Below, in pieces: positions 33,209-41,820 of a stretch of DNA of 64,000 nucleotides. Each line of letters begins with the position of its first letter. The first letter of the stretch is position 1. Under the pieces are notes generated by a model, which was given only the letters and a program-made list of their open reading frames with translations, did no database searches and had not been told where the DNA came from. A program made the position numbers and the translations under genes. Origin of the DNA: CALMEC01 sp964531025 (lineage in GTDB: Bacteria; Actinomycetota; Thermoleophilia; Miltoncostaeales; Miltoncostaeaceae); contig CAZHDY010000001.1 of the NCBI GenBank assembly GCA_964531025.1, positions 1,054,001 to 1,118,000 on the forward strand. The letters run 5' to 3'.

Positions 33209-35450
33209 CGAGCGGATCCCGACCGCGGTTTCCGGACCGGCGGCGGCATCGCCGTTCGAGCTCTTCGCGGGCCTCGATCGACCCGCGTCACTGGAGGGCA
33301 GCCTCCGTGCCATCGCCGAGCGCCTTCGTGAGACCTTCGACGTCGACATCGTCGTCATCCGCGCCCAGGACGAGGACCGCCGCCGCGTGGGACGCGCCTA
33401 CAGCACCGAGACCCCGGAGCTCGGCGAGAACCTGGGCGCGGCACTCGCCGCCTTCCGCCCCGAGACGGCCGACCTCGGGCTGACATCCCTCCCCGGAGGA
33501 AGCGCCACGCTGTGGCCCGACCTCGGTCACACACCGGCCGTGCTCGCGCGGCTCACGGAGATCGAGGACCGGGGCATCGACGTGGGTGCGGCACGGGAAG
33601 CGATCCGTAACGCGAGCGGTGTGGCCATGCCCCTTCGCACCCCTTCCAATCCCGGGCTGGGGGCGGTGGGGATGATCAACCTGAGCGGACGGCCACCCAT
33701 CGGGCACCGGGAGCGCAGCGCACTGGAGGCCCTGGCACCACAGATCAGCCTGGCCGTCCAGAACGCGCTTCTCCGCGATCATCAGGAACACAACCGGCAG
33801 ATCATGGAGGCGATCCTCGCCACCACGCAGAACGGCGTCCTGGTCATCGACACGGACGGCATCGTCAGCCTGGTCAATCGCGCATACGGCGAGCTGCTCG
33901 ACATCCCCACCGAAGGTCTGGCCGGCCAGCCTGCCGAGAAGATCCTCCGCGAACTGGTGAGGCCGCGCTTCACAGATCCCGATGCGTTCGAACGTATCGC
34001 CATCCGGGTCGAGAGCAAGCCCAACGTCGTTCTGCGCGATCAGATGGAGACGATCGACGGGCGCATCATCGAACGCTTCAGCGCCCCGGCCCACGATTCG
34101 GACGGACACATGCTGGGACGGGTCGTGATCCTCTCCGACATCACCGTCCGGCACCGGGCCCTCATGGACGCCCGCTCGCTCGCTCAGGAGAACGCCGAGC
34201 TCCTTCAGCGCGAGGAGGAACGGGCCCAGGAGGAGCTGACCGTCGCCCGCGCCGCACACATGCTCGCGTCGGCCCTCACGCGCACCGATATCCACGATCA
34301 CCTGGTCGACCAGATCGCGAACCTGATCCCCTCGGGACGCGTGGTGCTGTTCGATGTCCGGCGGCGCGGCGACATCATCGCAGTGGCCACACGTGGCTTC
34401 CCCGAGGACGCGGATCTTTCCCGCCTGCGGACCCGGCGTGGCATGGGCGTGGCGGGTCGTGTGGCCGACAGCCGGCGCACGCTCGTCTGCCACGACGTCA
34501 TCGTCGAACCCAACCTGGTGCTGGGTCCCATGGAGGCCATGGGCACACGATCGGTGCTGGCCATCCCGATCGAGCTCGCCGACCGCGCCTACGGCGTGCT
34601 CGCCGTGTACTCGCCGGAGACCCACGCGTTCGACGAGCGGCTCCTGCGAGTGTTCCAGGAGCTGGCGCAGCACGCGGAAGCCGCCATCCAGAACGCCCTG
34701 CTGTTCGAGCACGAGCGCCGGATCGCGGAGGGGCTGCAGGACGCGCTCCTTGCCGAGGAACCACCGGTGGTCCCCGGGCTGGAGATCGCGACCCTCTACC
34801 GCGCCGCCGGCGGAGCCATGGTCGGCGGCGACATCCACAACGTGTGGCTGCTGCGCCCCGACCTGGTGGCCGTTCTGGTGGGTGACGTCGCCGGTAAGGG
34901 CATCCCCGCCGCCGGCACGACGGGGATGGTGCGCTTCATGCTGGAGGGCCTCGCCGTACGGGAGCACGATCCCGCGGCGCTCTTCGACCAGCTGTCGCCC
35001 ATGATCCAGAGCCGCATGGGTGACGCGGCCTTCGTGACCGCCTTCCTCGCGATCATCGACGTCGGCGCCAACCAGCTCATCTGGACGAACGCCGGCCACC
35101 CGCCACCGATCGTGGTGCATGCCGACGGGACGTCCTCCACCCTCGAGGCCCCCGATCCCCCGCTCGGGTTCATCGACGACACGTCATATCGGTCACACCG
35201 GGAGACCTTCGACCCGGGATCCCTGCTCGTGATCACGACCGACGGGATCACCGAGGCCGGGCCGCCCGAGGACCAGTTCGGCGAGGGACGCTTCAACGAC
35301 GCGGTGCGAGCTCTGGCCGACCGCCCCGTGCACGACATCGCCCAGGGCGTCTACAACGCGGCGCGCCAGTACGCGGAGAGCCCGATGCACGACGACGTGG
35401 CGCTGGCCGTCGTGCGCCGAGCCGTGGACGAGATGGTTGATTCCATCTAG
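33201..35450 (+). CDS. GAF-PAS-GAF sensor with SpoIIE-type (PP2C) phosphatase domain
   Basis: 749 residues. An N-terminal GAF domain (about 15-190), a PAS domain (about 205-315, with ATTQNGVLVIDTDGIVSLVNRA), a short coiled coil, a second GAF domain (about 345-510) and a C-terminal PP2C phosphatase (about 545-745) are visible. Phosphatase metal ligands are in GGDIHNVWLL, GDVAGKGIPAAGTTGM and ITTDGITEAG. It should dephosphorylate a STAS-type anti-anti-sigma factor, and the STAS protein at 30905 is the obvious candidate (inference). The GTG start overlaps the gamma-CA gene. Its stop and that of the convergent gene share the palindrome CTAG. Confidence 0.9.
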   Translation: MSDERIPTAVSGPAAASPFELFAGLDRPASLEGSLRAIAERLRETFDVDIVVIRAQDEDRRRVGRAYSTETPELGENLGAALAAFRPETADLGLTSLPGGSATLWPDLGHTPAVLARLTEIEDRGIDVGAAREAIRNASGVAMPLRTPSNPGLGAVGMINLSGRPPIGHRERSALEALAPQISLAVQNALLRDHQEHNRQIMEAILATTQNGVLVIDTDGIVSLVNRAYGELLDIPTEGLAGQPAEKILRELVRPRFTDPDAFERIAIRVESKPNVVLRDQMETIDGRIIERFSAPAHDSDGHMLGRVVILSDITVRHRALMDARSLAQENAELLQREEERAQEELTVARAAHMLASALTRTDIHDHLVDQIANLIPSGRVVLFDVRRRGDIIAVATRGFPEDADLSRLRTRRGMGVAGRVADSRRTLVCHDVIVEPNLVLGPMEAMGTRSVLAIPIELADRAYGVLAVYSPETHAFDERLLRVFQELAQHAEAAIQNALLFEHERRIAEGLQDALLAEEPPVVPGLEIATLYRAAGGAMVGGDIHNVWLLRPDLVAVLVGDVAGKGIPAAGTTGMVRFMLEGLAVREHDPAALFDQLSPMIQSRMGDAAFVTAFLAIIDVGANQLIWTNAGHPPPIVVHADGTSSTLEAPDPPLGFIDDTSYRSHRETFDPGSLLVITTDGITEAGPPEDQFGEGRFNDAVRALADRPVHDIAQGVYNAARQYAESPMHDDVALAVVRRAVDEMVDSI

Positions 35451-36223
35451 GGCGTCGTTGCGTTCCTGAACAGCGCCAGATTCTCCTCGGTCGGGGGGAG
35501 GAACTCATAGATCTCGTATCGGTACCGTGCCCGTTCCTTGATGGCCGGAATGCTGAGGTCTACACCGACGAGAAGGAGCGTGTCGGGATCTACGTCAACC
35601 GTCCCGGACACGCCGCGAATCGTCATCGTCGGGTCGACCCTGATACGAATGACCTCACGATTCCCGTCGATGACCCGTCCCACGACCTCAGGATTACCTG
35701 AACGGATCATCACGCTGAGAGCCTCACCGACGGTCCGACACGGGCCATCGCCGGACAGCATGGAGCAGATCGGCGGACTCGCCACCGGCGTCGACGGCTC
35801 CTGCAGGAGATTCGTCGGGTCAGTGATGACCGACACCCCTCCCCGGCGACTCCACTGCTCGATCGGCCTCCCACCGATATCGACCCACCGGCTGTGTTCA
35901 ATCCGGTCACCGGGATCGACGGCGGCGGCGATGCGCTCCAGCGAAACCTCGTCGCTCGAGACCGCGACCGTGCGCTCCGGCACCACCTCGTCCGACCGGG
36001 TGCCCAGGCCGAACACGGCGATCGCGGCGATGGCTCCCACGGCCACCGTGGGCGCGACCACCGTCACGATACGTCGGCGTCGTCCCTCTGATCGGGATCG
36101 ACGTGGCGTCGGCTCACCCGCCGCCCACGCCATCGCCGCCTCGCGTCCCCGGTCGCACCGGGCCGCCTCGGGCTCCACGATGCGGGTCGACGCCCGGGTG
36201 AGACGGGTCTCCAGGTCGTTCAT
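35447..36223 (-). CDS. Membrane-anchored partner of ECF sigma factor
   Basis: 258 residues. A cytoplasmic N-terminus of about 52 residues precedes a membrane helix (about 53-75, IVTVVAPTVAVGAIAAIAVFG) and an extracytoplasmic domain. The outer part looks like actinobacterial sigma partners (RIEHSRWVDIGGRPIEQWS). No zinc anti-sigma motif is present. GGAGGAGACCG precedes the ATG. The gene begins 110 nt inside the sigma gene in another frame, an unusually long overlap. The role as anti-sigma is inferred from position. Confidence 0.7.
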   Translation of the reverse strand: MNDLETRLTRASTRIVEPEAARCDRGREAAMAWAAGEPTPRRSRSEGRRRRIVTVVAPTVAVGAIAAIAVFGLGTRSDEVVPERTVAVSSDEVSLERIAAAVDPGDRIEHSRWVDIGGRPIEQWSRRGGVSVITDPTNLLQEPSTPVASPPICSMLSGDGPCRTVGEALSVMIRSGNPEVVGRVIDGNREVIRIRVDPTMTIRGVSGTVDVDPDTLLLVGVDLSIPAIKERARYRYEIYEFLPPTEENLALFRNATTP

Positions 36224-36740
36224 CGGTCTCCTCCAATAGGTGTGCAAGCTGCTGGCGCGCCCGGCTGAGGCGTGAGTTGACGGTGCCCACGGGACGGTGG
36301 AGCACCTTCGCGATCTCCTCCGACGTGTAGCCGACGAGGTATCTCAGGACGACCACGACCCGGTACTTCTCGGGCAGCTCCCGGAGAGCCTCGTCCAGGA
36401 CCAGATCGTCGAGGACCGTGTCCCGGGACGCCCGGGTGTCTGTGCCCGGGGTCAACCGCACCAGCCGCTTCGTCGAGCGCCGCTGGTTGAGGGCGCGATT
36501 GACGGCGATGCGAACGAGCCAGGGGCGAAACAGCCGACCGGTGTCGAAGGACTCCAGCGCGTCGAGGGCGGCCAGGAAGGCATCCTGAGCGACGTCCTCG
36601 GCGGTTGCTGCGTCGGCGGTGATCACGAGCGCCGCCTTCCACGCCGCCGACCAGTGCCGGTCGTAGAGCTCCGCGACGGCCCCGGCGTCCCGTGACTCCA
36701 GGATGGCCGTGATGAGCACCTGATCGGGAGCGTCGTTCAT
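36114..36740 (-). CDS. ECF-type RNA polymerase sigma factor
   Basis: 208 residues. Sigma-2 has DAGAVAELYDRHWSAAWKAA and ATAEDVAQDAFLAALDALESF with RPWLVRIAVNRALNQRR. Sigma-4 has LRELPEKYRVVVVLRYLVGYT and EEIAKVLHRPVGTVNSRLSRA. The last 35 or so residues are Gly/Arg/Pro-rich and are encoded by DNA that also codes for the partner's N-terminus. The ATG at 36740 has AAGGA close upstream; longer in-frame starts at 36788 and 36773 are possible. Confidence 0.9.
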   Translation of the reverse strand: MNDAPDQVLITAILESRDAGAVAELYDRHWSAAWKAALVITADAATAEDVAQDAFLAALDALESFDTGRLFRPWLVRIAVNRALNQRRSTKRLVRLTPGTDTRASRDTVLDDLVLDEALRELPEKYRVVVVLRYLVGYTSEEIAKVLHRPVGTVNSRLSRARQQLAHLLEETDERPGDPSHPGVDPHRGARGGPVRPGTRGGDGVGGG

Positions 36741-36852
36741 CTTCCTTACTACACGCGACGGCACCGATTCCATCCATCGTCGCTCCAAAAATGCGACCGG
36801 GGTGGCCGATCGGCCACCCCGGAGGAAAAGCTGCGATATACGGCGAGTGCCC

Positions 36853-38541
36853 CTAGGTCAGCGAGTACTCGGGGCCCGAGCCGCCCTCCGGCGGGGTCAG
36901 CTGGCCGCCCTTGGCCGTGATAGCGCCGCACTGCACGCAGTTGGAGGGGTTGACATGGACCTCGACCATGCCGCCGTCCAGCTCCTCACCGACCTCGTAC
37001 ACCTTGGCCGGACACATCCACTCCCAGGTGAGCGCGAGTTCGCGCGGCACGTGGGTCTGGATGCGGATGTGGCTCGGCTGGTCGTCACGGGTCTTGTTGC
37101 CCGAGAGGAAGACGCTGGAGAGCTTGTCGAACGTGTAGCTGCCGTCCGGCTTCGGGTAGCTCTTGAACCGCGTGCCCTCGAACACCGGGGCCTGGGCGTC
37201 CGAATCGTGGTGGACGTGCTTGGGCACACGGCCTCCCGTCGCGGTGACCATCGCCGTGACGTACCCGCCGTAGAAGAAGCTGCGCTGGAAGGCGGGCCGG
37301 ATGTTCCGGACCTTCCAGAGGTCCTTCCAGATGAAGCTGTTCTGGATCTTCTCGCTGTAGCCCCAGAGGCCCGTGGTCTGGGTCTCGGTCTCGGTCTTGA
37401 GCGACTCGTAGATGGCCTCGGCGGCCAGCATGCCCGACTGGATGGCGTAGTGGACACCCTTGAGGGCGGCCATGTTGACGAAGCCGGCAGCCTCACCGCA
37501 GAGAACGGCGCCCGGCACGTGGAAGCGGTTGGGCAGCGCGTAGAAGCCGCCACCGGAGATCGTCTTGGCACCCCAGGCCACACGACGCCCGCCGTCGAGG
37601 ATGGACCGCACGAGCTTGTGTCCCTTGAACTCCTGGAGGAGATCATGAGCCGAGACGGTGGCGTCGGCGTAGTCGAGGCCGACCACGAACCCGATGGAGA
37701 CCTTGTCCTCGCCCATGGGGTAGAGCCACGACCCCCCGTACTCGCGGTACTGGGAGCCGAGGCGCAACGGCCATCCCACCGTGTGGATGATCTTGTCGAG
37801 GGCCTTCGGGACCTCCCAGACCTCCTTGACCCCGAGCTCCCAGGTCATGGGGGCCTGGTTCAGATCGAAGTGCTTGCGCAGGATGCCGGCGATGTGCCCC
37901 TGCGTTCCCTCGCAGACAGCGGTCACACGGGCGTGGAGCTCCATGCCCGGCTCGAAGGTGCCGAGCTCCTCACCCTCCTTGCCGCGGCCCTTGTCGCCGG
38001 TGACGACGCCCATCACGCGTCCCTCGTCGACGAGGAGTTTCTGCGCGTCGGTCTCGGGAAGGATGTATGCACCCAGCTCCTCGGCCTGCTCGCTCATCCA
38101 CCGTCCGAGCTGGCTGAGAGAGACGACCCAGTTGCCGTGGTTGCGCATCGCCGGCGGCGGAGGCATGCGGAGCGCCGACTTCTTGGTGAGGAAGTAGACG
38201 CCCTCCTTCTTCACCTCGGTGAAGAGCCCCAGATCGAAATAGTCGAGGTCGGGGAAAAGCGCCTTGAACGGACCGGGGCGCATGACCGATCCGGAGAGCA
38301 GGTGCGAGCCGGTGGTCTTCCCCTTGTCGACCACCGCGACGGGCACCTCGCCCAGACGCTCGGCCACGGCGGGATCCTCGGCGAGCAGCTGGCCCAGGCG
38401 GACGGCACCGGCCAGCCCGGACGGCCCTCCGCCGACGAAGAGGACGCCGACGTCGATGCGCTCGTCCTCGCCCGCGGTTGGGCGGACGACGTAGTCAGAT
38501 GCTCGGAAGCGTGGTGGGTAATCGGCCGGAACGGTGCTCAT
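36853..38541 (-). CDS. Electron transfer flavoprotein:quinone oxidoreductase (FixC/ETF-QO family)
   Basis: Membrane-associated flavoprotein that passes electrons from ETF to quinone. 562 residues match the family. VGVLFVGGGPSGLAGAVRL binds FAD, followed by SGSVMRPGPFKALFP and GGGFYALPNRFHVPGAVLCGEAAGF. The C-terminal ferredoxin-like part has WMCPAKVYEV and NCVQCGAITAKGG. The usual ligand set is CP..., then CxxCxxC; here the last Cys is Ile, so only three of four [4Fe-4S] ligands are visible at the normal places. No etfAB is in the window. It is divergent from the thioredoxin-like gene. Confidence 0.93.
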   Translation of the reverse strand: MSTVPADYPPRFRASDYVVRPTAGEDERIDVGVLFVGGGPSGLAGAVRLGQLLAEDPAVAERLGEVPVAVVDKGKTTGSHLLSGSVMRPGPFKALFPDLDYFDLGLFTEVKKEGVYFLTKKSALRMPPPPAMRNHGNWVVSLSQLGRWMSEQAEELGAYILPETDAQKLLVDEGRVMGVVTGDKGRGKEGEELGTFEPGMELHARVTAVCEGTQGHIAGILRKHFDLNQAPMTWELGVKEVWEVPKALDKIIHTVGWPLRLGSQYREYGGSWLYPMGEDKVSIGFVVGLDYADATVSAHDLLQEFKGHKLVRSILDGGRRVAWGAKTISGGGFYALPNRFHVPGAVLCGEAAGFVNMAALKGVHYAIQSGMLAAEAIYESLKTETETQTTGLWGYSEKIQNSFIWKDLWKVRNIRPAFQRSFFYGGYVTAMVTATGGRVPKHVHHDSDAQAPVFEGTRFKSYPKPDGSYTFDKLSSVFLSGNKTRDDQPSHIRIQTHVPRELALTWEWMCPAKVYEVGEELDGGMVEVHVNPSNCVQCGAITAKGGQLTPPEGGSGPEYSLT

Positions 38542-38669
38542 AACGCCCTCGGAACGGTGGATTCATTGACGGGACCGTTACTTTACGCCACGGTCATGCT
38601 CGAAATACTGCGCACTCCGCTCGGCCACGGACCGGGTGAACGCACGACGCGCGGCGATACGATGCGCCG

Positions 38670-39263
38670 ATGAGCGATACCGACGCCCAGACCGCGGGAG
38701 ACGATCCCCCCGTCAGCCGACGTGCCGTCATCATCGGCGTCATCGTGGCGGCGGTCCTCGGGAGCGTGCTCATGCTGGGCATCCTGCGCATGGGTGACGA
38801 CCCGAAGTTCGCGAAGGTCCCGCTGGACGGCACCGACCCCGCACCGAAGATCGCCGGCAAGAACCTCATGACCGGCGAACCGCTCGCCCTCAGCGACTTC
38901 CGCGGCAAGCCGGTGGTGATCAACGTGTGGGCGGAGTGGTGCGGACCGTGCCGGAACGAGGCGCCCGCTCTGCGTGAGTTCGCCGAGCGTCACCCAGACG
39001 TGGCCATGCTCGGTATCGGATCGGACACCGAGCACCCGATCGCGCAGAGGTTCAACGAGCAGATGGGCTGGAAGTATCCGTCCATTTACGACGCGGGCAA
39101 CCACATCGTGATGAGCGTCCTCAATATGGCGAATTTTCCCGGCACCTACTACGTGGACGCCGACGGGATCATGCGCGGCAGGAGCCCCGGCGAGGTGACC
39201 CTGGAGGAGCTGGAGGACACGGTCCGGCGGCTGAGGGAACCGGTGTCCGCCACGACCCCGTAG
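38670..39263 (+). CDS. Membrane-anchored TlpA/ResA-like thioredoxin
   Basis: 197 residues. One N-terminal membrane helix (about 19-39) places the thioredoxin domain outside. VWAEWCGPCRNEAPAL has the CxxC active site at C91-C94, and MANFPGTYYVDADG has the cis-Pro region. Such proteins reduce apocytochrome c or other exported thiols; the cytochrome lipoproteins at 31373 and 32202 would be plausible clients (inference). The gene is monocistronic and followed by a repeat-bearing intergenic region. Confidence 0.9.
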   Translation: MSDTDAQTAGDDPPVSRRAVIIGVIVAAVLGSVLMLGILRMGDDPKFAKVPLDGTDPAPKIAGKNLMTGEPLALSDFRGKPVVINVWAEWCGPCRNEAPALREFAERHPDVAMLGIGSDTEHPIAQRFNEQMGWKYPSIYDAGNHIVMSVLNMANFPGTYYVDADGIMRGRSPGEVTLEELEDTVRRLREPVSATTP

Positions 39264-39367
39264 CCCGAGGGCGGCCGCGTCTCAGGTTCACGTGGGTGGT
39301 GCTGCCCACGCCGGACGGGCAGGACGAGAACGCCCCGTCAGTACTGCCAGAGCGACGTGATGCGGAG

Positions 39368-39392
39368 TGGATGGCGTCATGGACGCCATCCA
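39368..39392. repeat. Perfect 11-bp inverted repeat with 3-nt loop
   Basis: TGGATGGCGTC and GACGCCATCCA flank ATG. It lies about 100 nt past the thioredoxin-like stop and could be a terminator-like hairpin or a protein-binding palindrome; no U-run follows. Confidence 0.7.
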
Positions 39393-39525
39393 TGCCAGAT
39401 GACGCGCTGATTCGAGACGAGAAGTCGCTGATTTGAGCACCGGCATCCGGCGATTTGAGTCAGGAAACGCAACTCTTCAAGCCGCCCGAATAGGGGAGCG
39501 GAGCGCGACCAGGAGGTCGTCATCG

Positions 39526-39607
39526 CCAACGGGGACGATGGTGCTCCAAGCAACCCTCGCCCGCACCCCACCATGAGACCACCTCCCGGCACCATCGTCC
39601 CCGTTGG
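39526..39607. repeat. 19-bp inverted repeat with 44-nt loop, same arms as 40973-41013
   Basis: Arms CCAACGGGGACGATGGTGC (39526-39544) and GCACCATCGTCCCCGTTGG (39589-39607) are exact reverse complements. Each arm matches the hairpin at 40973-41013 over 18 bases, and both copies are followed by ACGAGACCC. This points to a mobile or amplified palindromic repeat. Confidence 0.8.
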
Positions 39608-39690
39608 ACGAGACCCACACGCTGCATCAGATTCGGGGATCTTCTGCCGCATGAGTGGGTCCCAGGATGCCAGCCGGCATCGTGGGACAC

Positions 39691-39728
39691 GAGCCACGGA
39701 TTCCGTGTCTGGTGTCCCGAAGTGCCCT
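39691..39728. repeat. Direct repeat, left copy (38 nt)
   Basis: Matches 40746-40783 at 31 of 38 positions, including the shared core GTCTGGTGT. The two copies flank the secreted-protein gene 39776-40654. Confidence 0.65.
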
Positions 39729-39775
39729 GCCAGAGACCACCACGCACCGAGCTCAGTGCGTTCCGTGCCGCACGG

Positions 39776-40654
39776 CTACCGGCGCAGGCTGCCCCAGGTA
39801 AGCGGCGTGGAACGTGCGCTACTGAGCCCGTTCTTGGTGAGCTTGATGTCGATGCCGACCTTGACGGTGGTTTTGGCTGTGGCGTTCTTCGCAAGCCTGG
39901 CAAGGCCAGTCTTGGCCTTTGCGGTCAGCTTGATCTTCACGGTCTGGGTGCCGGCGTTCTTGGCACGCCCGGTGACCGATCCGATCTTGACCTTCTTCGC
40001 CTTCTTCGGAATCGTCAGCCCCAGCAGCTTGGCATCGGTCGTGTTGACGTACGCGGTCGTGACCGTCGTGACGCCCTCTTCCTTCACCGGATACGTCACG
40101 GTGACGACGCCGGCGGAGCTCACTGACCCGAGTGTCTGAGTCTTTTTCTTGACCTTCGGAAGCTTGATCTGCTTGACGGTCGGTGCAGTTGGTGCGACGG
40201 TCGGTGCGGTTGGCGCAACCGGCGTCGAGCCGGTGCCACCGGCGCCCGCGGCGAGCGCACGGTATCGGAACGTCAAGGTCTCGACATCGACGTTGTTCTG
40301 ACGAAACGAGATGACCAGCGTAGACGTTCGACTGGAGTCCGGATAGATGAACTTCAGCCCATTGATGCCACTGCCACAGACATGATCTACATCGCTGTCG
40401 CAGTACCATGACAAGGTTTCAGGATCGGCATCAGAGGTGGTATTGAACGTCAGCGTCACCTCACCAGCATTCGCCGGATAGACGCGGGTACCGTCAGGAT
40501 CGGTCGAAACCCATGCCGTACTGCTGTTCACCGTAATGGGAGCCGCGACCGCCAAACTCGGCATAGCCAGCACCGCGAGAAGCGACCCCAAGACCACCCA
40601 GAGACACGCGCGGCCGGATCGACCGACCAGCTTCGTGATGACGACATGCCGCAT
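39776..40654 (-). CDS. Secreted protein with Lys-rich Ig-like C-terminal domain
   Basis: 292 residues. A signal peptide ends near LAVAAP (about residue 38). A beta-rich N-domain has one Cys pair (WYCDSDVDHVCGSG). A PTAPTV repeat linker follows at about residues 140-160, and then a Lys/Thr-rich Ig-like domain (KKAKKVKIGSVTGRAKNAG, VKIKLTAKAKTGLARLA). This C-terminal type recurs in the two large secreted proteins at 48664 and 50512. CTTGGAGGCTCTC fixes the ATG. The gene is bracketed by direct and hairpin repeats. Function is unknown; a surface or matrix role is likely. Confidence 0.8.
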   Translation of the reverse strand: MRHVVITKLVGRSGRACLWVVLGSLLAVLAMPSLAVAAPITVNSSTAWVSTDPDGTRVYPANAGEVTLTFNTTSDADPETLSWYCDSDVDHVCGSGINGLKFIYPDSSRTSTLVISFRQNNVDVETLTFRYRALAAGAGGTGSTPVAPTAPTVAPTAPTVKQIKLPKVKKKTQTLGSVSSAGVVTVTYPVKEEGVTTVTTAYVNTTDAKLLGLTIPKKAKKVKIGSVTGRAKNAGTQTVKIKLTAKAKTGLARLAKNATAKTTVKVGIDIKLTKNGLSSARSTPLTWGSLRR

Positions 40655-40745
40655 GAGAGCCTCCAAGCAGGGATGGAGGCGAGAGGATCGCATCCGAGTG
40701 ACGCTATGTCAAGTTTTCGGAGGTTCTCCCTTAGTGCCAGGCTGT

Positions 40746-40783
40746 GAGACACGGAATCCACGTCTGGTGTTCCGATGTGCTCT
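40746..40783. repeat. Direct repeat, right copy (38 nt)
   Basis: 82 percent identical to 39691-39728 in the same orientation. It lies about 90 nt upstream of the start codon of the secreted-protein gene. Confidence 0.65.
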
Positions 40784-40972
40784 ACCGCGACCGCCGCGGC
40801 CGCCACCCCAGATCTGGGCTCTTGGGGTCGGCTGCACGCGCAGCGTGACGACCAACCGTCACCTGTTCCTGTGGCAGCCCCAACCCCTCATTCTGAGACG
40901 ACCTCCCGACACCAGGCACCCCGTTAGGGCGGATCGTCGACTCAGAACGCGCAGCTCGCCGTGATGACTCCG

Positions 40973-41013
40973 CCAACGGGGACGATGGTGTCTGACACCA
41001 TCGTCCCCGTTGG
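40973..41013. repeat. Perfect 20-bp palindrome, core GTGTC-t-GACAC
   Basis: Arms CCAACGGGGACGATGGTGTC and GACACCATCGTCCCCGTTGG are separated by one T. It is 16 nt past the stop of the ABC permease (minus strand), where it may end the transcript. The arms match those at 39526-39607. Confidence 0.85.
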
Positions 41014-41028
41014 ACGAGACCCGCAGCA

Positions 41029-41820
41029 CTACGCGGTCACGTCGCGACGGTGCACCAGCCATGCCGTGACGACGATGGCCGCGGCCGCATAGAGGACCAT
41101 CGTCCAGGCGGCGGTGGCGGTCGAGATCACGCCCGACGGGTCCGGGCGGACCTCGGCCCGGGCGATGAGACCGGGGAACCAGCGATCGGCCCAGTCGCGC
41201 CCCTCGCCGATGGCGTTCTCGATCGGGCCGAACCAGACGAGGCCGACACCGAGAGCGAGCGGCGTCGAACGGAAGACGACGGCGAAGGCGGTGCCGATGA
41301 CCGCGAAGAACGCCAGATAGCCCATCACGCGGACCGTGTTCTCGAGGGTCTGGGTGAGCGCATCGCCGCCGGTCCAGGCCCCCGTGTCGACCGCGTTCGG
41401 AGCCGCGATGAACGCGGTGACGGTTCCGATGGCCAGCGCGATGACCATGAGGCCGAGCGTGACGCCGAACCGGGCGGCCACCTTGCCACCGACCAGGCCC
41501 AGGCGATCGGGCTGACGGGTGAACGCGCTGCGCAGCGTTCCGCGCGTGTACTCGTTCGCCATCGACGCCACAAAGGCGGCGAACACCAGGAGCGAGCTGA
41601 AGGACATCGCGGCGATGACACCGGTGGTGGCGCCTCCCGCCGCGCGCAGGTCATTCATCGTCACTGTGACATGAGACGCGCTTCCGACGACGGAGTCCTC
41701 CGCCCCGGCGATGAACGCCCAGGTGACGGCGACGGAGAAGACGACGGTGAACGCGAGAAGGATTCCCCAGAGGCGGGGGCGGTGCATGAGGAGGAACTCG
41801 GCTCGGGCGGCGCGGATCAT
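41029..41820 (-). CDS. ABC-2 type permease
   Basis: 263 residues with six hydrophobic segments and the family-like segment ANEYTRGTLRSAFTRQPDRL between the second and third. This is a complete short ABC-2 permease. Its ATG overlaps the stop of the ATPase gene by 4 nt, so the two form one transporter, probably as a homodimer of each. The substrate is unknown; control by the adjacent two-component pair is suggested by a shared promoter element. Confidence 0.9.
   Translation of the reverse strand: MIRAARAEFLLMHRPRLWGILLAFTVVFSVAVTWAFIAGAEDSVVGSASHVTVTMNDLRAAGGATTGVIAAMSFSSLLVFAAFVASMANEYTRGTLRSAFTRQPDRLGLVGGKVAARFGVTLGLMVIALAIGTVTAFIAAPNAVDTGAWTGGDALTQTLENTVRVMGYLAFFAVIGTAFAVVFRSTPLALGVGLVWFGPIENAIGEGRDWADRWFPGLIARAEVRPDPSGVISTATAAWTMVLYAAAAIVVTAWLVHRRDVTA

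Larger units (their letters stand above)
39264..39775. other. Repeat-bearing intergenic region
   Basis: 512 nt with no believable gene. It contains a perfect 11-bp inverted repeat (39368-39392), a 19-bp inverted repeat with a 44-nt loop (39526-39607) and one copy of a 38-nt direct repeat (39691-39728) whose partner lies on the other side of the next gene. Confidence 0.75.
40655..41028. other. Intergenic region upstream of the secreted-protein gene
   Basis: 374 nt holding the promoter of the secreted-protein gene (minus strand), the right copy of the direct repeat and the 41-nt hairpin after the ABC permease. No gene is visible. Confidence 0.6.

Noticed and set aside
33288..35120. 610-codon open frame opposite the SpoIIE-type gene
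   Set aside because: Shadow of a real gene; His/Asp/Gln-rich composition and no ribosome binding site.
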